DNA from: Tolypocladium sp. Sup5 PDA-1
Taxonomy: Eukaryota > Ascomycota > Sordariomycetes > Hypocreales > Ophiocordycipitaceae
Reading direction: 5' to 3'
DNA length: 64,000 nucleotides
Assembly (NCBI GenBank): GCA_000750105.3
Contig: JPHH03000012.1
Span: 620,001-684,000, forward strand
The notes under the pieces were generated by a model. It was not told the DNA's origin and made no database searches. It worked only from the letters and a program-made list of their open reading frames with translations. Made by a program: the position numbers and the translations under genes. Below, in pieces: positions 1 to 12,556 of this stretch (positions within the stretch are counted from its first letter, which is position 1; each line of letters opens with the position of its first letter).

Positions 1-379
1 GGTTGTCGGCTGTCCTGGACGGTGCTGGATCCATGAGTCGTCCATCCAAGGTTGTATTTAGTCACTGCCAGATATCCGGAGAGGGCCAACCATGATGGAG
101 AGGGCACGCTTTGCGGCTGTGTTGACAAGATTTGTGTGTTCGTTTGCGACGCAAGGTATTGGCCAGGTTCTGAGTGTGCACTAGCAATGAACTCCATGTG
201 CTTGAAATGCCCGCGCGCTTTAATAGTAAAAAGAGTTTAACAAGAGAAGAAGCCGCTTCGCTCCCCGTCGTACACATCCAAACTCCCACCCCAAGATGCT
301 GTCTCAGGAACCCAAAGGATAGTCCTCGCCTAAGAAATGCTGTCGGAATACCCCCTCCGCTGCTCGTTGCCAGCCCTGA

Positions 380-1070
380 TTATATCGACAGGTTGTACGA
401 ATATTCGTCCTCCATGTTCTGGCCGATCCAGAGAACAACAGTGCTATGCGATGTCAGCGTCCGTTCGCACAACAGTAGGGAGGCAGAGCGAGCTTACCTG
501 AACCCAACAAGCGCATTGCTGACGAGGTTCTCAATGCCCATGCCCAAAGCCGGCATAGCCACGCCGGGGACGATGAACTTGAGGACGAACACCGTCACGC
601 CCCCGGCCATTCCGCCGGCGAGGGCCGCAAAGCCCAGGAAGAGCACCACGCGCGCCTTCCACGCAACGCCAGACCCGCTGTAGCTGAAGGAATCGGCGCT
701 GAGGCGCTGCTTCTCGACCGAGTTGATGATCAACATGCCGAGGCTGGAGAAGATGAGGGGCAGCCAGTCGACGAATTTGATGTGGATGTTGGAGCCGTTG
801 CGTGCCGACTTGGACCAGACAGCGGAATCGAGCATGACGTAGAAGGCCAGGGAGAACTGCGCACCAGCACACCGTTAGCCCATTTTCCATTCATACAGCA
901 ACTGCGCAAAGGTCCCGCGAGCGAAGCCGGCGCCTCCGAGGCCACGGCACGGGGTAGAGCGCATGCTCGCGACGTACCAGACCTCCCGCGGCGTAGACGC
1001 CGGGGTTGCGGGCCCAGACGTGGTTCAGCCACTCCGGGCGCTTAAACTTCCAGAGACGCTCCTCCTCCAT
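380..1070 (-). CDS. VPS68: Vps68 / TMEM50-family vacuolar sorting membrane protein
   Basis: Three exons (978-1070, 498-856, 380-443) join in frame to a 171-residue protein. The start reads MEEERLWKFKRPEWLNHVW, the middle exon holds the family segment with IINSVEKQRLSADSFSYSG followed by two hydrophobic stretches, and the short last exon ends WIGQNMEDEYSYNLSI. Both introns have GT-AG ends (GTACGT...GCAG and GTAAGC...ATAG). In yeast Vps68 acts with Vps55 at late endosomes to control sorting to the vacuole; this role is family knowledge. The length matches fungal Vps68, which has about four membrane spans. It diverges from CSI2 across a 1.4-kb gap. Confidence is high because the N-terminal motif, the conserved core and the C-terminal motif all become continuous after splicing. 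Confidence 0.9.
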
Positions 1071-2480
1071 GATGTAGGTTCAGGCGATGCGGTTCGGGGG
1101 CTCGGAGAGAGAGTATTCGGCCCAGGGGGATTGCGCGGCGAAGCGGTCGTGGCCAGGTCGTTGATGAAGCGCGATCGAGCACGGAGCTGGGGATGACGAG
1201 GCTTGGGCGTCGTTGGCGGAGCTCCGGTGTCACGTGCCGCCTACGTCTGTGACTTTCCGAGCCAGACGAGCCGCTTGGTGCCTACGAGCAGCCACGCGGT
1301 GGAACACCAGGTCGGGTGCAAGATGCACCAGCCATCTGCATCGTTCCCGGTCTTGCTCTTCTTAAACGCAGCAGATAAAAGCCCGTTTTCTCATCAAAGA
1401 TTGCCTGCGGCTGCGATAATGAATTTGTACTCTTGACAGCGCACTGTTCCGTGCATACGTAGTCCGTACTCCGTACGGTACGGCCATACCACGGTGAGAG
1501 GCGGAGCTGCCTGTGGCGCCTGCGAGACCACGCCTTCAGCGCCTCTTTTCACGGCAATACGGCCCAGAGCCCTGACGGTGTGATATATCGAGACGCTGGC
1601 CGACAACTATTTCCAATCGTGGTAGTATCTGGATACCAAGCTTCGTATTCAGCTATACGAACCGGTCATACGGACGTTGGTGTTGGTGTCTGCCGTCGGC
1701 CAGTCAGGCAGTGATTAGCACCTCGGCCTCCCGTCTCGACGCTGAGCTGATGTTGACAACAGCGGCAGGGCGAGACGTGCCATCAACGTCTGTCCACGTT
1801 GTCCCAGTACTGGCTGCCAAGCAAGGCCAGAAGCAAGCCGCCTGCTTGGCCGTTCTGCGTCTTCCTGATGAAAGTCTCACCTGCTTCATGCCCTGACGCG
1901 GATTCCCTCATGTCGAGTCTTGTAGGTAACGCCTGTGCCCCTGGGCGGCGGATGCGCCCTCGACACTTTAGCGCCTTCAGGTGGCCGCTCATTTTTTCCC
2001 TCTAGGTAGGCGTGCTGGTGTGACTGCAGCGTCAGGTACCTGCCGTCGGCGTCAGTCGCAGGGCAAGGGGCGAGTACTGACACCCCAGCAGAGCCAGCGC
2101 CCACGCACTCTCGCCCTCCTCATGCACGAGCGTCGCGACAATTGCTTTCTTCTCCCATCATCATCACCCATCGCCATCGCCATGTCCTCGCAAGGCCTGT
2201 AGCGCTCGCCCATCTGCCTCCGGCCGCATCCTTTCTTTTGGCATCTGTATTCGCCACTTCTTTAATAATACCCTCGTTCTCCCCTTTCGCTCCCAGCCGG
2301 CGCTTCGATCGCTCCGCCGCTGCCGACCACCAGCCACTATTATCCCTTTCGCATTCCTAACCACCCCCCTCCCAACGACATCGAGCGAACGGTTCAGCGC
2401 ACACCGCCCTAAACCTGACACCTTACCATTTCGTTCTTCGACTACATCGATTTCTTCAGTAGTCGTAATACCCAGCGATC
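1071..2480. promoter_or_regulatory. Intergenic region between divergent VPS68 and CSI2
   Basis: No supported gene. It must hold both promoters. About 2,220-2,460 is pyrimidine-rich, typical of a fungal 5' leader for CSI2. A compound copy of the dispersed CCGTACT-type element lies at 1461-1483. Short open frames here look random. Confidence 0.6.
1461..1483. repeat. Compound copy of the dispersed ACTCCGTAC element
   Basis: Two overlapping copies of the element, with a perfect CCGTACGG palindrome at 1471-1478, in the VPS68-CSI2 gap. See the finding on this motif. Confidence 0.55.
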
Positions 2481-3659
2481 ATGAGGCCGACCAACTACTT
2501 GCCGGGGCCGGCGCTTCTCCTGTCGACTCTGGGGTCCCTGAGTCTTTTTGCCCGGCCTGCGATGGCCCAGAACAAGGGCGACGACAAGTCCTCTTCCTCT
2601 GACAGCAAGACGACGCCCACTGACAAGGCTACCCCGACGCCGGCCTCCAAGGAGACATCGTCATCGCAGAAGTCAACCTCCTCTGACAAACAGAGCTCCT
2701 CGTCGACCAAGGAGTCCTCCTCGACACCATCAAACACCAAGGTCAGCATCACCAACACCGGAACGGTGGTAACGACAGATGCCACGACCATTGCCTCAAT
2801 CACGGGCGGCCCTCAAGCGACGACCGGAAGCGAGCTCACCGGCTTCCCAACTCTGACCAGGGGCGGCGCGATCCCGGAATACCCAGCCCCAACCGTTCCG
2901 CCAACCAAGAATGCCCCCTTTATGCAGCAGTCCAGCCTGCCCGACGGCACCGTCTTCATTGCCGTCGGAGCCATCTTGGGCGCCTTTGGACTCGCTATTC
3001 TCCTCTGGCGCGGCATCGTCAGCCTTCTCCTCCACCGATCCGTTGAGCGCGCTGCCATGGCTCAGAACACGGCCAACAGCAAGGCCGGATTTCCAGCGCC
3101 GCCTGCGCCCTTCTACAAGTACACCGATCAAGGGTCGACCATGTCTGTGGGCGGTGGTGCTGCCGCTGCCGGTCGCGGTGTACGACGGACCACCCGTGGA
3201 CCCATACCGTCCTCGACACCGAGCCACTCGAACCTTTTTTTCTCGCCTACCGCGGCCAACAATGCCCCGGGCGCTCGGGGCTCTGCTTTCCTGCCCTCTG
3301 GATTTTATGCCTCTGGATCCGGCTCGCCTGCCCCCCCGAACCAGACCAACTCAATTAGCTTGAACAACCTTCGTCCGGACTCGCGGGGACACTATGCCAA
3401 CACGTCTCGCCATACCCTGAGCCAAACACCCCCCGACTCGCCCCAGTATCCAGCTCGAAGGGACATGAGCGCTATGAGCACCAGCTCTCTAAACCTGAGC
3501 AGCCTTTCGCCAGGCCAGCGAGCACCCAGCGCTTACCTGGAAGACCTGCTTGCCGACGATCCGAGCGCCCTTCCCCCGCCTCAGATGCCTCCTTCGGCGG
3601 GCCCGCGAAACTCGGCGAACCTGGGGGGCAGGACGGCCAGTCCCCAGAACCGATTTTGA
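2481..3659 (+). CDS. CSI2: Csi2-like secreted-N-terminus single-pass membrane protein
   Basis: Single exon of 392 residues. Residues 1-29 form a signal peptide ending near FARPAMA. Residues 30-95 are very rich in Ser, Thr and Lys (likely O-glycosylated outside the cell). One membrane span lies at about 156-182 (VFIAVGAILGAFGLAILLW). The cytosolic tail carries blocks I recognise from fungal Csi2 homologues: HRSVERAAMAQ, FPAPPAPFYKY, GVRRTTRGPIPSSTPS and FLPSGFYASG. Yeast CSI2 is linked to chitin synthesis and the bud neck, but its biochemical role is not settled. The ATG at 2481 follows a pyrimidine-rich leader and places the signal peptide at the N-terminus. The C-terminus is disordered (Pro, Ser, Asn-rich). 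The family call is by motif memory, so function should be read as weak. Confidence 0.85.
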   Translation: MRPTNYLPGPALLLSTLGSLSLFARPAMAQNKGDDKSSSSDSKTTPTDKATPTPASKETSSSQKSTSSDKQSSSSTKESSSTPSNTKVSITNTGTVVTTDATTIASITGGPQATTGSELTGFPTLTRGGAIPEYPAPTVPPTKNAPFMQQSSLPDGTVFIAVGAILGAFGLAILLWRGIVSLLLHRSVERAAMAQNTANSKAGFPAPPAPFYKYTDQGSTMSVGGGAAAAGRGVRRTTRGPIPSSTPSHSNLFFSPTAANNAPGARGSAFLPSGFYASGSGSPAPPNQTNSISLNNLRPDSRGHYANTSRHTLSQTPPDSPQYPARRDMSAMSTSSLNLSSLSPGQRAPSAYLEDLLADDPSALPPPQMPPSAGPRNSANLGGRTASPQNRF

Positions 3660-4474
3660 GTGGGGGTTGCGGCATCTGGCATTGGGATCGATCGACCTGA
3701 TGCAACCCGGTCGTTCGATAGGGCGTTTGTTTTTTGGGCAGCTTCTGCAAGGGTTCGGTTCCTGAACCGTTCAATTCTTGGCGTCAGGCTTGGATTTTGA
3801 TTTTGCGAGGAGGTTTGCAGCCTTGGAAGCGAGTACGAACTGCAGCCAGTCGAATCCTCCGCCTCTTGACTGATGTGGATGATGGACGACCTAGGCATGG
3901 CTGCGGCGTGAAAGGTCGCCATGGACCTGTATAAGAAACAGAGCAGGAGCTCAAAGGGTTGCTGCAGCGAGAGGCGTGAGCTTCTTTGGGGTGTACGAGT
4001 GAGCAGAGAAACCCAGCATGGTATTAGAAGGGGAGTCGACATACTATGTCACTTGGAGTGTTGTGCTTTTTTTTGCCCGTATATATGTTTGGTTCAGCAA
4101 TCAATGTCTATATTCGTTCCAAGACGCCTTCTTCGACCTAATCCTTATATGTTTCGAAGCTATTATTCGGTATGCCCTGTGGTCAGGGGCAGACGCTAGA
4201 CAGTAGTAGAGGGGCCTCCTGTGATGTCCATGCTTGGGGTTCAATTTGTACCAAGTCTAAGAGTAAATGCTATTTGTGGTATCCAGTAAACAAGTCCATG
4301 TACGCTGCGGGATGTCCGCTGTCACTAATATGCATCGTCATTCATGCCCCCTTGTCCCTCTGATTCTGTTGCCAACCACGTGTCTAACATGCAACCTCCA
4401 ACTAGGTTTTCTTTTTAAAAATCCCCACGGCTTTTTCAAGATATTATAGAAAACGAAAGGGAGATGGGATGACA
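3660..4474. other. Convergent 3' flank between CSI2 and YOR1
   Basis: Becomes AT-rich after about 4,020. It holds the 3' untranslated regions of two converging genes. I see no gene in it. Confidence 0.5.
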
Positions 4475-7400
4475 TTATTGGTGGCTCCCGCTCGCCTCGA
4501 GCGCCAATATGTCATCCCTCGCGCCCTGGATGTCCTCGACGCGGATGCCGCTGCGGTCGCACATGCCCCTGAAGATGCCGCCCTGCTGCCACAGCGCAAG
4601 CGGCGCGTCGAGCTCGGCGATGCGGCCGGCGTCCATGACGCAGATGCGGTCGTAGCCGACAATGGTGCGCAGGCGGTGGGCGATGCACAGCAGGGTCTTG
4701 CCGCGGAAGCCCGATGCCATGGTGCGCTGGATCTTGTCGTCGGTCTCCATGTCGACGGACGAAGTGGCCTCGTCGCAGACGATAATCTGCGAGCCGCGGA
4801 CGAGGGCGCGCGCGAGGGCCATGAGCTGGCGCTGGCCGAGGGAGAAGTTGAGCCCGTCCTCCTCGACGACGGTGTCGAGGTGGATGCGCGAGGAGGCGTC
4901 GCCGCCGGCAGCGGCGCGGCGCGGCTCGTCGAGGGCGGCGTCGGCGGGGACGAGGTCGGCTTGCCGCAGGGCGGACCACAGCGCGAGGTCGGTGTGCTCG
5001 CTGAAGGGGTCGAGGTTGCTGCGGACGGTGCCGTGGAAGAGCGTCGGGTCCTGGGGGATGATGGCGAGGCGCGAGCGCAGGTCGTGCAGGCCGATGGTGC
5101 TGATGTTGAGCCCGTCGACGGTGATGGAGCCGCCCGAGATCTCGACGAGGCGGAAGAGCGTGCTCATGATGGAGCTCTTGCCGGCGCCGGTGCGGCCGAC
5201 GATGCCGATGCGCTCGCCGCCGCGGACGTGCATGGACAGGCCCTGCAGCACGAGCGGGAGGTTCTCGCGGTAGCGCATCTGGACGTTGTCGAAGACGATC
5301 TCGCCGCGCTCCGGCCAGCTGGCGCGCACGTCGACGGTGTGCAGCGGCGCCTCCTCCTCGAGCTGGGTGCCGTAGTAGCGCAGGCGCTCGACGGCGTTCA
5401 TGCCGTTCTCGACCTCGGCGAGCTGGCGGATGGAGAACTGCAGCATCTGCACGATGGCGAGGATGTAGCTGAGCACGAGGCCGCCGATGCTGGGGCTGAC
5501 GCTGAAGCGCGACGTGACGACGAGGATGCCGACGGTGAAGACGAGGGCGTTGCCGATCATGTCGAGGCGGATGGACAGCCAGCGCTGGTTGGAGAAGGTG
5601 AGGTAGTAGGCGCCGTTCATCTCGTCGATGGCGGCGCGCAGCTCGCCGACGAAGCGCGTCCTGAGGCCGTACGCGCGGATCGAGGCCACGCCGCTGAGGC
5701 CCTCGCCGAACTTGGCGAAGACGTGCGACCGCAGCACCGACTCGAAGCGCTTGACCTCGCGCGCCGACGCGCGGTAGTACGACGCGGCGAGGATGAAGAG
5801 GATGTAGAGCGGCACGAGCGCGATGGCAAAGTAGTGGAAGAAGGCGATGATGAGGGCGAAGACGGCGCTGACCATGGCGAGGGTGAAGAAGTACATGCGG
5901 ATGGCGTCGGTCAGGTTGTTGTCCATGACGTCGACGTCGCGCGAGAAGCGGTTGGTGATGCGGCCCAGCGGCGTGGTGTCGAAGAAGGACATGGGCGCGC
6001 GCAGCACGCGCGTGACGGCGTCGCGCAGCATCACCTTGGAGGCGTTGGTGCCGAGGACGGAGAGCAGCACGGAGAAGAGGAACATGAGCAGGGCCTGCAG
6101 GGCGCCGAGGCCGGCGTAGACGCCGATGTACGTGCCCGTCGAGAGGCCGAACTTGTCCGAGGTCCAGTAGGACAGCCACAGGCTGGTCATGATGTTGGCG
6201 CCCTGCGAGAGCAGCAGGATGCCGACGACGAGGGGCGCGTTGAGGGCCGAGCCCGAGGCGCGCACGTAGGCGCCGTAGACGGACCAGGGCACGCTGGCCT
6301 GGGCCTTTTCCTCCTGCTGCATCAGCGCGGCGCCCTTTTTGTTGTTTCTGTGCTTCCTGCGCTCCTCCTCGGCGTCGGCCTCCTTTGGCTTCTCCTCCTC
6401 CCCCTCCTCGTCATCCTCGTCGTCGTCGGTGCGCTCCTCCTCGACGGCCGTCGTCTCCATGAGCGCCTGGAAGCCCTTGTGCGCGCGCATGAGGTTGTCG
6501 AACGTGTCGACGGCCTGGATCTTGCCGGCCTCCATCCACACGATGCGGTCGCAGCGACTGAGCACCCACAGCTGGTGCGTCGCCAGGATGCGGCACTTGT
6601 CCTTGAGCAGGCCGAGGATGGCGTTGTCGAAGATGTGCCGCCCGACGTGCGCGTCGACGGCGCTCAGCGGGTCGTCCATGAGCACGATGTCGGCGTCGAA
6701 GTAGATGGCGCGCGCGATGTTGAGGCGCTGCTTCTGGCCGCCCGAGATGGTGATGCCGCGCTCGCCGATTTCCGTCTGGTCGCCGTTGGGGAGCATGTCG
6801 AGGTCGGCCTGGAGGGCGCAGCTGATGAACATGCCTCGGTCAGTATACATCTTCTATCGTGCAGATCCAGGGGCTCAGGGGCTCAGGGGTCGGGGGAAAC
6901 TCACGCTTTAATGACCTCCTTGTACCACCGCCGGTCCATGTCCTTGCCAAAGGTAATGTTGTTCTGCAGCGTCGTGTTCTGTATCCAGGCATACTGCGGG
7001 CAGAAAGCCCTGGATGCGCCGAACACGACGTCGCCGCTCGTCTTGCGCATGTCGCCGGCCAGAGACGCGAGCAGCGAACTCTTGCCGCTGCCCACCGTGC
7101 CGATGACGGCAATCAGCTCGTTTCGACCGGCCGTGAAGCTGAGGTCCTGCAACTTGAACGGCTCCCTCTCTTCGACGAGGGTGCTCGCGGTATCGTCTCC
7201 CGAGGACCCGGGGCGAGGAGCCTCCTGTGGCTTGCTGGCCTTGGCCGCGGCAGCAGCAGCAGCGGCAGCAGCCTTTTTGTCCTTGTCTCCGCCCGCAATG
7301 GTCCCCTTGTCCGGGTCCTGGGTCGGCGTCCTCTCCCAGGTAAACGACGCATTGTGCATCTCGATGGCATTGTCCCCGTCCGGCCTGTTGATGACGTCCT

Positions 7401-9200
7401 CCTCCTGCTCCTCCTCCACGAGGAACTCCTCGATGCGCTTCAGCGAGGACCACGCGTCGGTGACCTGGCCCAGGACCAGCGGCAGCAGGTTCAGCGGGAT
7501 GCGCAGGCCGTTGAACAGCGCCAGCGACGAAAAGACCTGCGCGGGCGCGAGCTCGTGGTTGGACAGCGAGTAGGCGATAAAGGACAGCATCGACGCAAAG
7601 ATGGGCAGCGACATGCTGACGGCGTTGATGGCGTTGCGGATGGCCAGCAGGATCTGGATGGCGTGGATCTCCTTGGAGCGGATCTCGGCCAGGCGGCCCA
7701 TGAAGGCCTCCTCCCAGCCAAAGTACTTGACGAAGCGCACCGACTGCAGGATCTCCTGCGTCAGCGAGACGCGCTGGTCGGTGACCTTGTTGATGTCCTT
7801 GCGGCGGCGGAAGAGGCTGCGGATGGCGCGGGTGAGCGCGGGGACGCCGATGACGAGCAGGGCGAAGCCGGCGAGGGCGCTGTAGGTGAGGTTGATGACG
7901 AGGACGACGAGGGTGATGAGGCAGGCGATGGGCGAGGTCCAGGTCATGTGGAAGAGGGCCGAGGCTTGGTCGATGCGGTAGGTGTCGACGCTCATGAGGT
8001 TGACGATGCGGCCGTTGGCCCAGCCGATGCCGTCCTTTTGCGCCGCCCCCTTTTTGTCCTCCTTGTCTTTTTTGCCCTTCTTCTTCTTCTGCTGCTTCTT
8101 CTTGGACTCTTCGTCCGCCTCGGTCTTCACCTGTTCCTCCTGCCCATGCACGTCTGGCATCAGCATCTCGCGCGCGCCGCCGGCCTTGGCCCGGCCCGAG
8201 ATGACCATGGCCTTTTCGTAAATCATGCCAATCAGCACGCCGCGGCTCTGCCCGCCCATCATCATGCCGCGGTAGATGAAGTGGCTCACGCAGAAGCTCT
8301 GCAGCACCTGCATGATGGTGATGCCGACGGCCAGCCCGATGCCGTGCGCAATCGGCGGCGCCGGCCCGCCCTCGACGTTGGCCACGTAGGCGTCGGTCGC
8401 GAACTGGATGAGGAAGCGCAGCGTAAAGGGCGAGACGACCTGCAGCACGGTGCCGATCAGCGCGCACAGCCCGCCCAGCCAGAACTCGAAGCGGAAGCTC
8501 TCGTGCAGCGCCCAGAAGAGCGGGTTCGCCTGGCCGTCGGCGACGCGCCGCTGGAAGGCCGCCTTGACCTTGGCCGTCAGGGGCTCGACGGCGCGGTCGG
8601 GGTTGACGGTCCAGATGTCGCCCTGCTCGAGGGGTCGTTTGTAGCCGGTCTGCGGAGTATAAGTCAGCTTCCATTATTAACACAACAAACACCGTCTATT
8701 GCATGCTCTCTTTCGTTCGTATCGCAACAGGCCCTTGTCGCGATCCGGCGCATCGACGCCAGCGATACGAGCAGATCGGGTAGTCAATCGAGGCGGTGCA
8801 GAGCCAAACTCACCGTCATCAGCGGCGTCATCCATTGAAACGTCAGCTTGCTAAAGAAGCCCGCCTTGTACTCGCGCGACACGATGCGCTCGTCGGGCAC
8901 CCTGGGGATGCCGCCCCAGCGCAGCGGATTCACCCTGCTGTACCACTTGCGCGGTTTGGGTCTGGGCGCCGTTGTGGTGGCCGTTGCGCCGCTGGCGTCG
9001 GTCGCGCAGCTCCTCGTCGCCGCAAGGCCGTTGCCCTTTGCGCCGTTTCCATCCTCGCCATCATCGTCCCGGGCCTGCTCGATCTTGTCGTCGGTCACAC
9101 CCGGGGGGTCCCCCTTGGTCGTGGGCTCAGGTTGCACGGCCGCGGCAAAGGCATCCGGCGCCTTGAGCTCCTTGCTCTCGGGCGCGTCATCGGCTGCCAT
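4475..9200 (-). CDS. YOR1: YOR1-type ABCC multidrug/oligomycin-resistance transporter
   Basis: Three exons (8814-9200, 6905-8649, 4475-6821) join to 1,492 residues, close to yeast Yor1 (about 1,480). Order: cytosolic N-terminus with the fungal Yor1 block VNPLRWGGIPRVPDER, first transmembrane domain, NBD1 (Walker A GTVGSGKSS near residue 646; signature ISGGQKQRLNIARA just after the second intron), second transmembrane domain, NBD2 (Walker A GRTGAGKSS; diverged signature FSLGQRQLMALARA; Walker B IIVCDEATSSVD). The second junction restores KACALQADLDMLPNGD, which fixes its frame. Family role: ATP-driven export of organic anions and drugs across the plasma membrane. Low-complexity inserts include a Lys-rich loop in the first membrane domain, an Ala run before NBD1 and an acidic linker after NBD1. 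It is an ABCC member without the extra N-terminal membrane domain. The substrate cannot be told from sequence. Confidence 0.93.
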
Positions 9201-10895
9201 GACCGAGGAGCCGTGTGCGGGTGCGGATGCTCGCGGCGTGGCGGGACGGCGAGCGAGTCCACGTCTTTTATGTCAAAACGAACAAACGGATGGATGGCGA
9301 AAACGGCGTGCCTCGACGTGGGAATATCGTAGCGCTGGTTCGCGACCGCCTGTGGAGAACCGGAGATGGACCAGGACAAACAGTGAACGGGCTCAACGAC
9401 GTATTAGTCAACTACGAGACATAAAGAGCGAGAGCAAAGAGGAGTAAAGAGCTCAGACGACGGGTGGCGGTCGCATCTAGAAGAGCGAGGTGCAGCTCCC
9501 AACACCTCGCTAGACAAAGGCACATCGGCGTCTTTATTCACCAATCCCGACCTACGAACACCGCAGGACGCAAGACCCAAATGGATCCAGGACGGGCCGC
9601 AGTCAGATCAGGCGGCAAGGGTGCCACGATTAAACGATGCAGGCTAGCACTAGGCGAGCAGGTCGGACCACCGACGCTCCGATGTTGCGGACGAGTTGTG
9701 ATGCTGAGAGCAATAGCCCAGTATTACGGAGTAGACCTGCAGCCAACCAAGTTTCCAACTCGTAGCAGCCAACAACGCCCCGCCTTTTCTCCCAGGGACC
9801 ACAGCAGCTGGCCGGAGTTCGTACAGTAGCTAATGGCGTGGCGCTGATTTGAGCTATCTTGCATTCCCCGATCTTCCTGTCAACCCAACCCAACACAACA
9901 ACAATGCGCAACTCTGTGTTACAGGTTACTTGACTCGATTACTGTGACTCTGCAGACAGGCCATGATGGCGCAAGGATGCCCGCCGTCTCTGGAATCCGA
10001 ATGCGGAGAATCCTACGGACTACGATCTACTGCTGTAGGTATCCGTACTTCGTACAGCGGACTTTTGTTTCCTCGGGGCCAACGGATGCCGTACCCGGTC
10101 TTGCTTAGAAAGCACCAGACATTGCATGGCGACACGCGACCACCACTGACGACGCACGCTCAGCGCCTCACCGCGGGACGCCCACCCGTACGGCGGCAGT
10201 GAGTGAGCGACATCCGGTCTGGTTGCTGCGTACGCTTTCATCTGTCCGTATGTGCAGGAAGAGAAAACGGGCTTGAAGCCTAGGGCTATCCATGTCCCCA
10301 GCGAAACGACGAGGTGGGCCACACGGAACGGAATTGGTGGCCCGGGTAAGCCGGCAGCGGGATTCGTGGTCTGGTGATTCAGCACGGATTCTTTGTTCCT
10401 TTGCTTCGTTGCCTGTCGTGTCTTGAGAGTGTCGCTCGCATTCGGTTGCGGCGTCCGGGACCTTGTTTCACTGCCCATCACCCGTGACGGTGCACAGGTA
10501 ACAACGTCCTGCTCCGTCCCGGCCATCGTTGACTCGCACTCAACAGGCTCTTCCCTCTCCCCTCCCGCACTCGGCCAAGCTTGCCAAGCTACCTTGTCCG
10601 GGGGTGACAGGCACATCCACCCGGCATGGAGACACCTGGAAACTTGCCGGATCGGAGCCGGGATGAGGGGCCATCCGGAGTTAGTCGCAAGGACTTAAGG
10701 AACCTTGCCAGCGTCACGTGCGTTGCACCCCAGCGCTTGACTAAGCAGCTATCGACAGTGGGGCGTGCTGTTCCTGAGGCGCCCCGCTATCGAAAGTGAT
10801 ATCTGCAGATGCTTGTTTTGCACAAGCGTCTTGCAGCTGCACATCGGAAATCGAGCTCCCCAAACCTCGCCAAACGCACGCGCGTCCCTTCCGCC
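9201..10895. promoter_or_regulatory. Intergenic region between divergent YOR1 and CSL4
   Basis: 1.7 kb with no supported gene. Copies of the dispersed element lie at about 9,725-9,734 (TACGGAGTAG) and, diverged, at about 10,041-10,060. Short frames on both strands lack recognisable motifs. Confidence 0.5.
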
Positions 10896-11605
10896 ATGGC
10901 AGCCGACGACATCCCCTCCGTCGCCGTCCCCGGCACCGTCCTGGGCCCCGTCACCAAGCTCGCCCCGGGCCCGGGCACGCACGTCCACGACGGCAGCGTC
11001 GTCGCCTCCCTCATGGGCAAGGTCGCCGTCGAACCGGCCGCAAAGGCCCCCGGCCCCGCGAAGCGCCTCAACAAGCTCACCGCGGCGCAATCCGCGGCCG
11101 ACGGGCGGGCGACCGTGTCCGTGGCGCGGCACGGCGGCGGCCGGCGTGAGATCCTGCCCGACGTGGGCAACGTGGTGCTCGCGCGCGTGGTGCGCCTCAT
11201 GCCCAAGCAGGCCATCGTGGTGATCCAGCAGGTCGGCGGCACCGTGCTGCAGACGGAGTGGCAGGGCGTCATCCGCGTGCAGGACGTGCGTGCCACAGAA
11301 AAGGACAAGGTCAAGATGTACGAGTCGTTTAAGCCGGGCGACGTCGTTCGCGCGCAAGTGGTAGGGCAACCCAGACTGGAAGCCATTGGCGCGGCAAAAT
11401 TAGTGGGAAAGGGAGCTGACATGGCGGGGAGTAGATTTCGCTGGGCGACCAGGCCAACTACTATCTCTCGACGGCCTCCAACGAGCTGGGCGTCATCATG
11501 GCCACGAGCGAGGCCGGCAACGACATGGTCCCGGTCAGCTGGAAGGAATACAAGGACCCCGAGACGGGCGTGAGCGAGTCGAGAAAGGTTGCGAAGCCGA
11601 GCTGA
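10896..11605 (+). CDS. CSL4: Exosome complex cap subunit Csl4
   Basis: Two exons (10896-11360 and 11435-11605) give 211 residues. The N-terminal block AVPGTVLGPVTKLAPGPGTHVHDG is the Csl4 N-terminal domain. The centre (ILPDVGNVVLARVVRLMPKQAIVVI, then VIRVQDVRA) is the S1 RNA-binding fold. The last exon reads ISLGDQANYYLSTASNELGV, the end of the S1 region. Csl4 is one of three cap proteins on the RNA exosome, guiding RNA to the processing channel in nucleus and cytoplasm. The start at 10896 is chosen because CCGCCATGG is a strong context and the product matches the family. An in-frame ATG at 10809 would add 29 residues. The 74-bp intron uses GTAGGG and GTAG. Codons are strongly GC-biased. Confidence 0.92.
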
Positions 11606-12556
11606 GAGAGCTTTATCCGACGCCGAAACTGCCTCAATGGCATCGGTACGCGGACTTGCGGCTCTGCAGCGGCAGCACAGCAGAAACCCTCGATGTCGGC
11701 CTACTCTAGCGGAGTGCAACGCAACGATGGGCACGACCTTGGACAAGCTGGAGATGTGTCGCAGCCTGACAAAGGCGAAACTATTCACGGCTGTGCATAC
11801 AGGAGGGTGCTGCAATTGGGAATTGCCAACGGGGCAGTTGGCTGCCTCAAGAAGCACTTGATGTGGTGCCGCTGCTGTTGCCAAATCCGGTAAACATCAT
11901 GAAGCATCAGACCCCTACCGGGACCGGTGCTGCAGATGCTGCTGCGTTGCATGCCAGATCTCCCCTGGAAACTGGGGAACGCCACACGACAGATGATACC
12001 CTCCCTACCTTAGGCGATGCAATGAAACTTATACAACAAGCAGATGCCAGTCTGCAACAGCGTTACGCCGTCCCTTTGCAGCCCGCATCCGTCGTCAACC
12101 TTCCTAAATTGATGTAGACCCGGCTGTCGAATCCTTCGTCAAACCTGAGCGTGAAACAATGACAAGCTTGCAGCCGTGACGTGCGACGTGCGTGCCCCTG
12201 ACGATCGGAGTTACTTGTTTCTATTCCAGCGGGGCGCTGCAACGGGCAGCCATCCAGGCCCACGAATTGAATTCCAGGCGGCAGCCACTGTGAGCCGCTA
12301 ATTTTTACGATCGACCCGCGGTCCCAGCCGTTTAGGCCCCCACTGCCCGAAATAAAGGTCCGGGTGCTGCCTGCACGTAAATAAACCTGGAGGTCCCACC
12401 TCGGTTTAGCTGCTGGCTGTGCTCCTCCCGACTTCACCTCACGTCGTCACAAGCTCGTGACCAGATTCCCCCTCGCGGCGCAGACGCAACGACGATACGA
12501 CGGGCCTCCATCATAGCCTGCTCTTGGCTACGCACCTCATATTCACCGTGACAGCC
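11606..12556. other. Intergenic, CSL4 to Sec2-domain gene
   Basis: 950 bp with no supported gene. It holds the CSL4 3' flank and the promoter of the next plus-strand gene. Confidence 0.45.

Noticed and set aside
4469..7573. A 1,034-codon open frame on the plus strand
   Set aside because: It is exactly antisense to the YOR1-like gene, whose motifs are unmistakable. The high GC at third positions keeps the opposite strand free of stops. Composition (Ala, Asp, Glu, Val repeats) is typical of such shadows.
6859..8838. A second long plus-strand frame over YOR1
   Set aside because: Same reason: antisense shadow of the transporter.
10809..10895. Upstream in-frame ATG for CSL4
   Set aside because: The extra 29 residues do not look like the Csl4 N-terminus and the later ATG has the better context.
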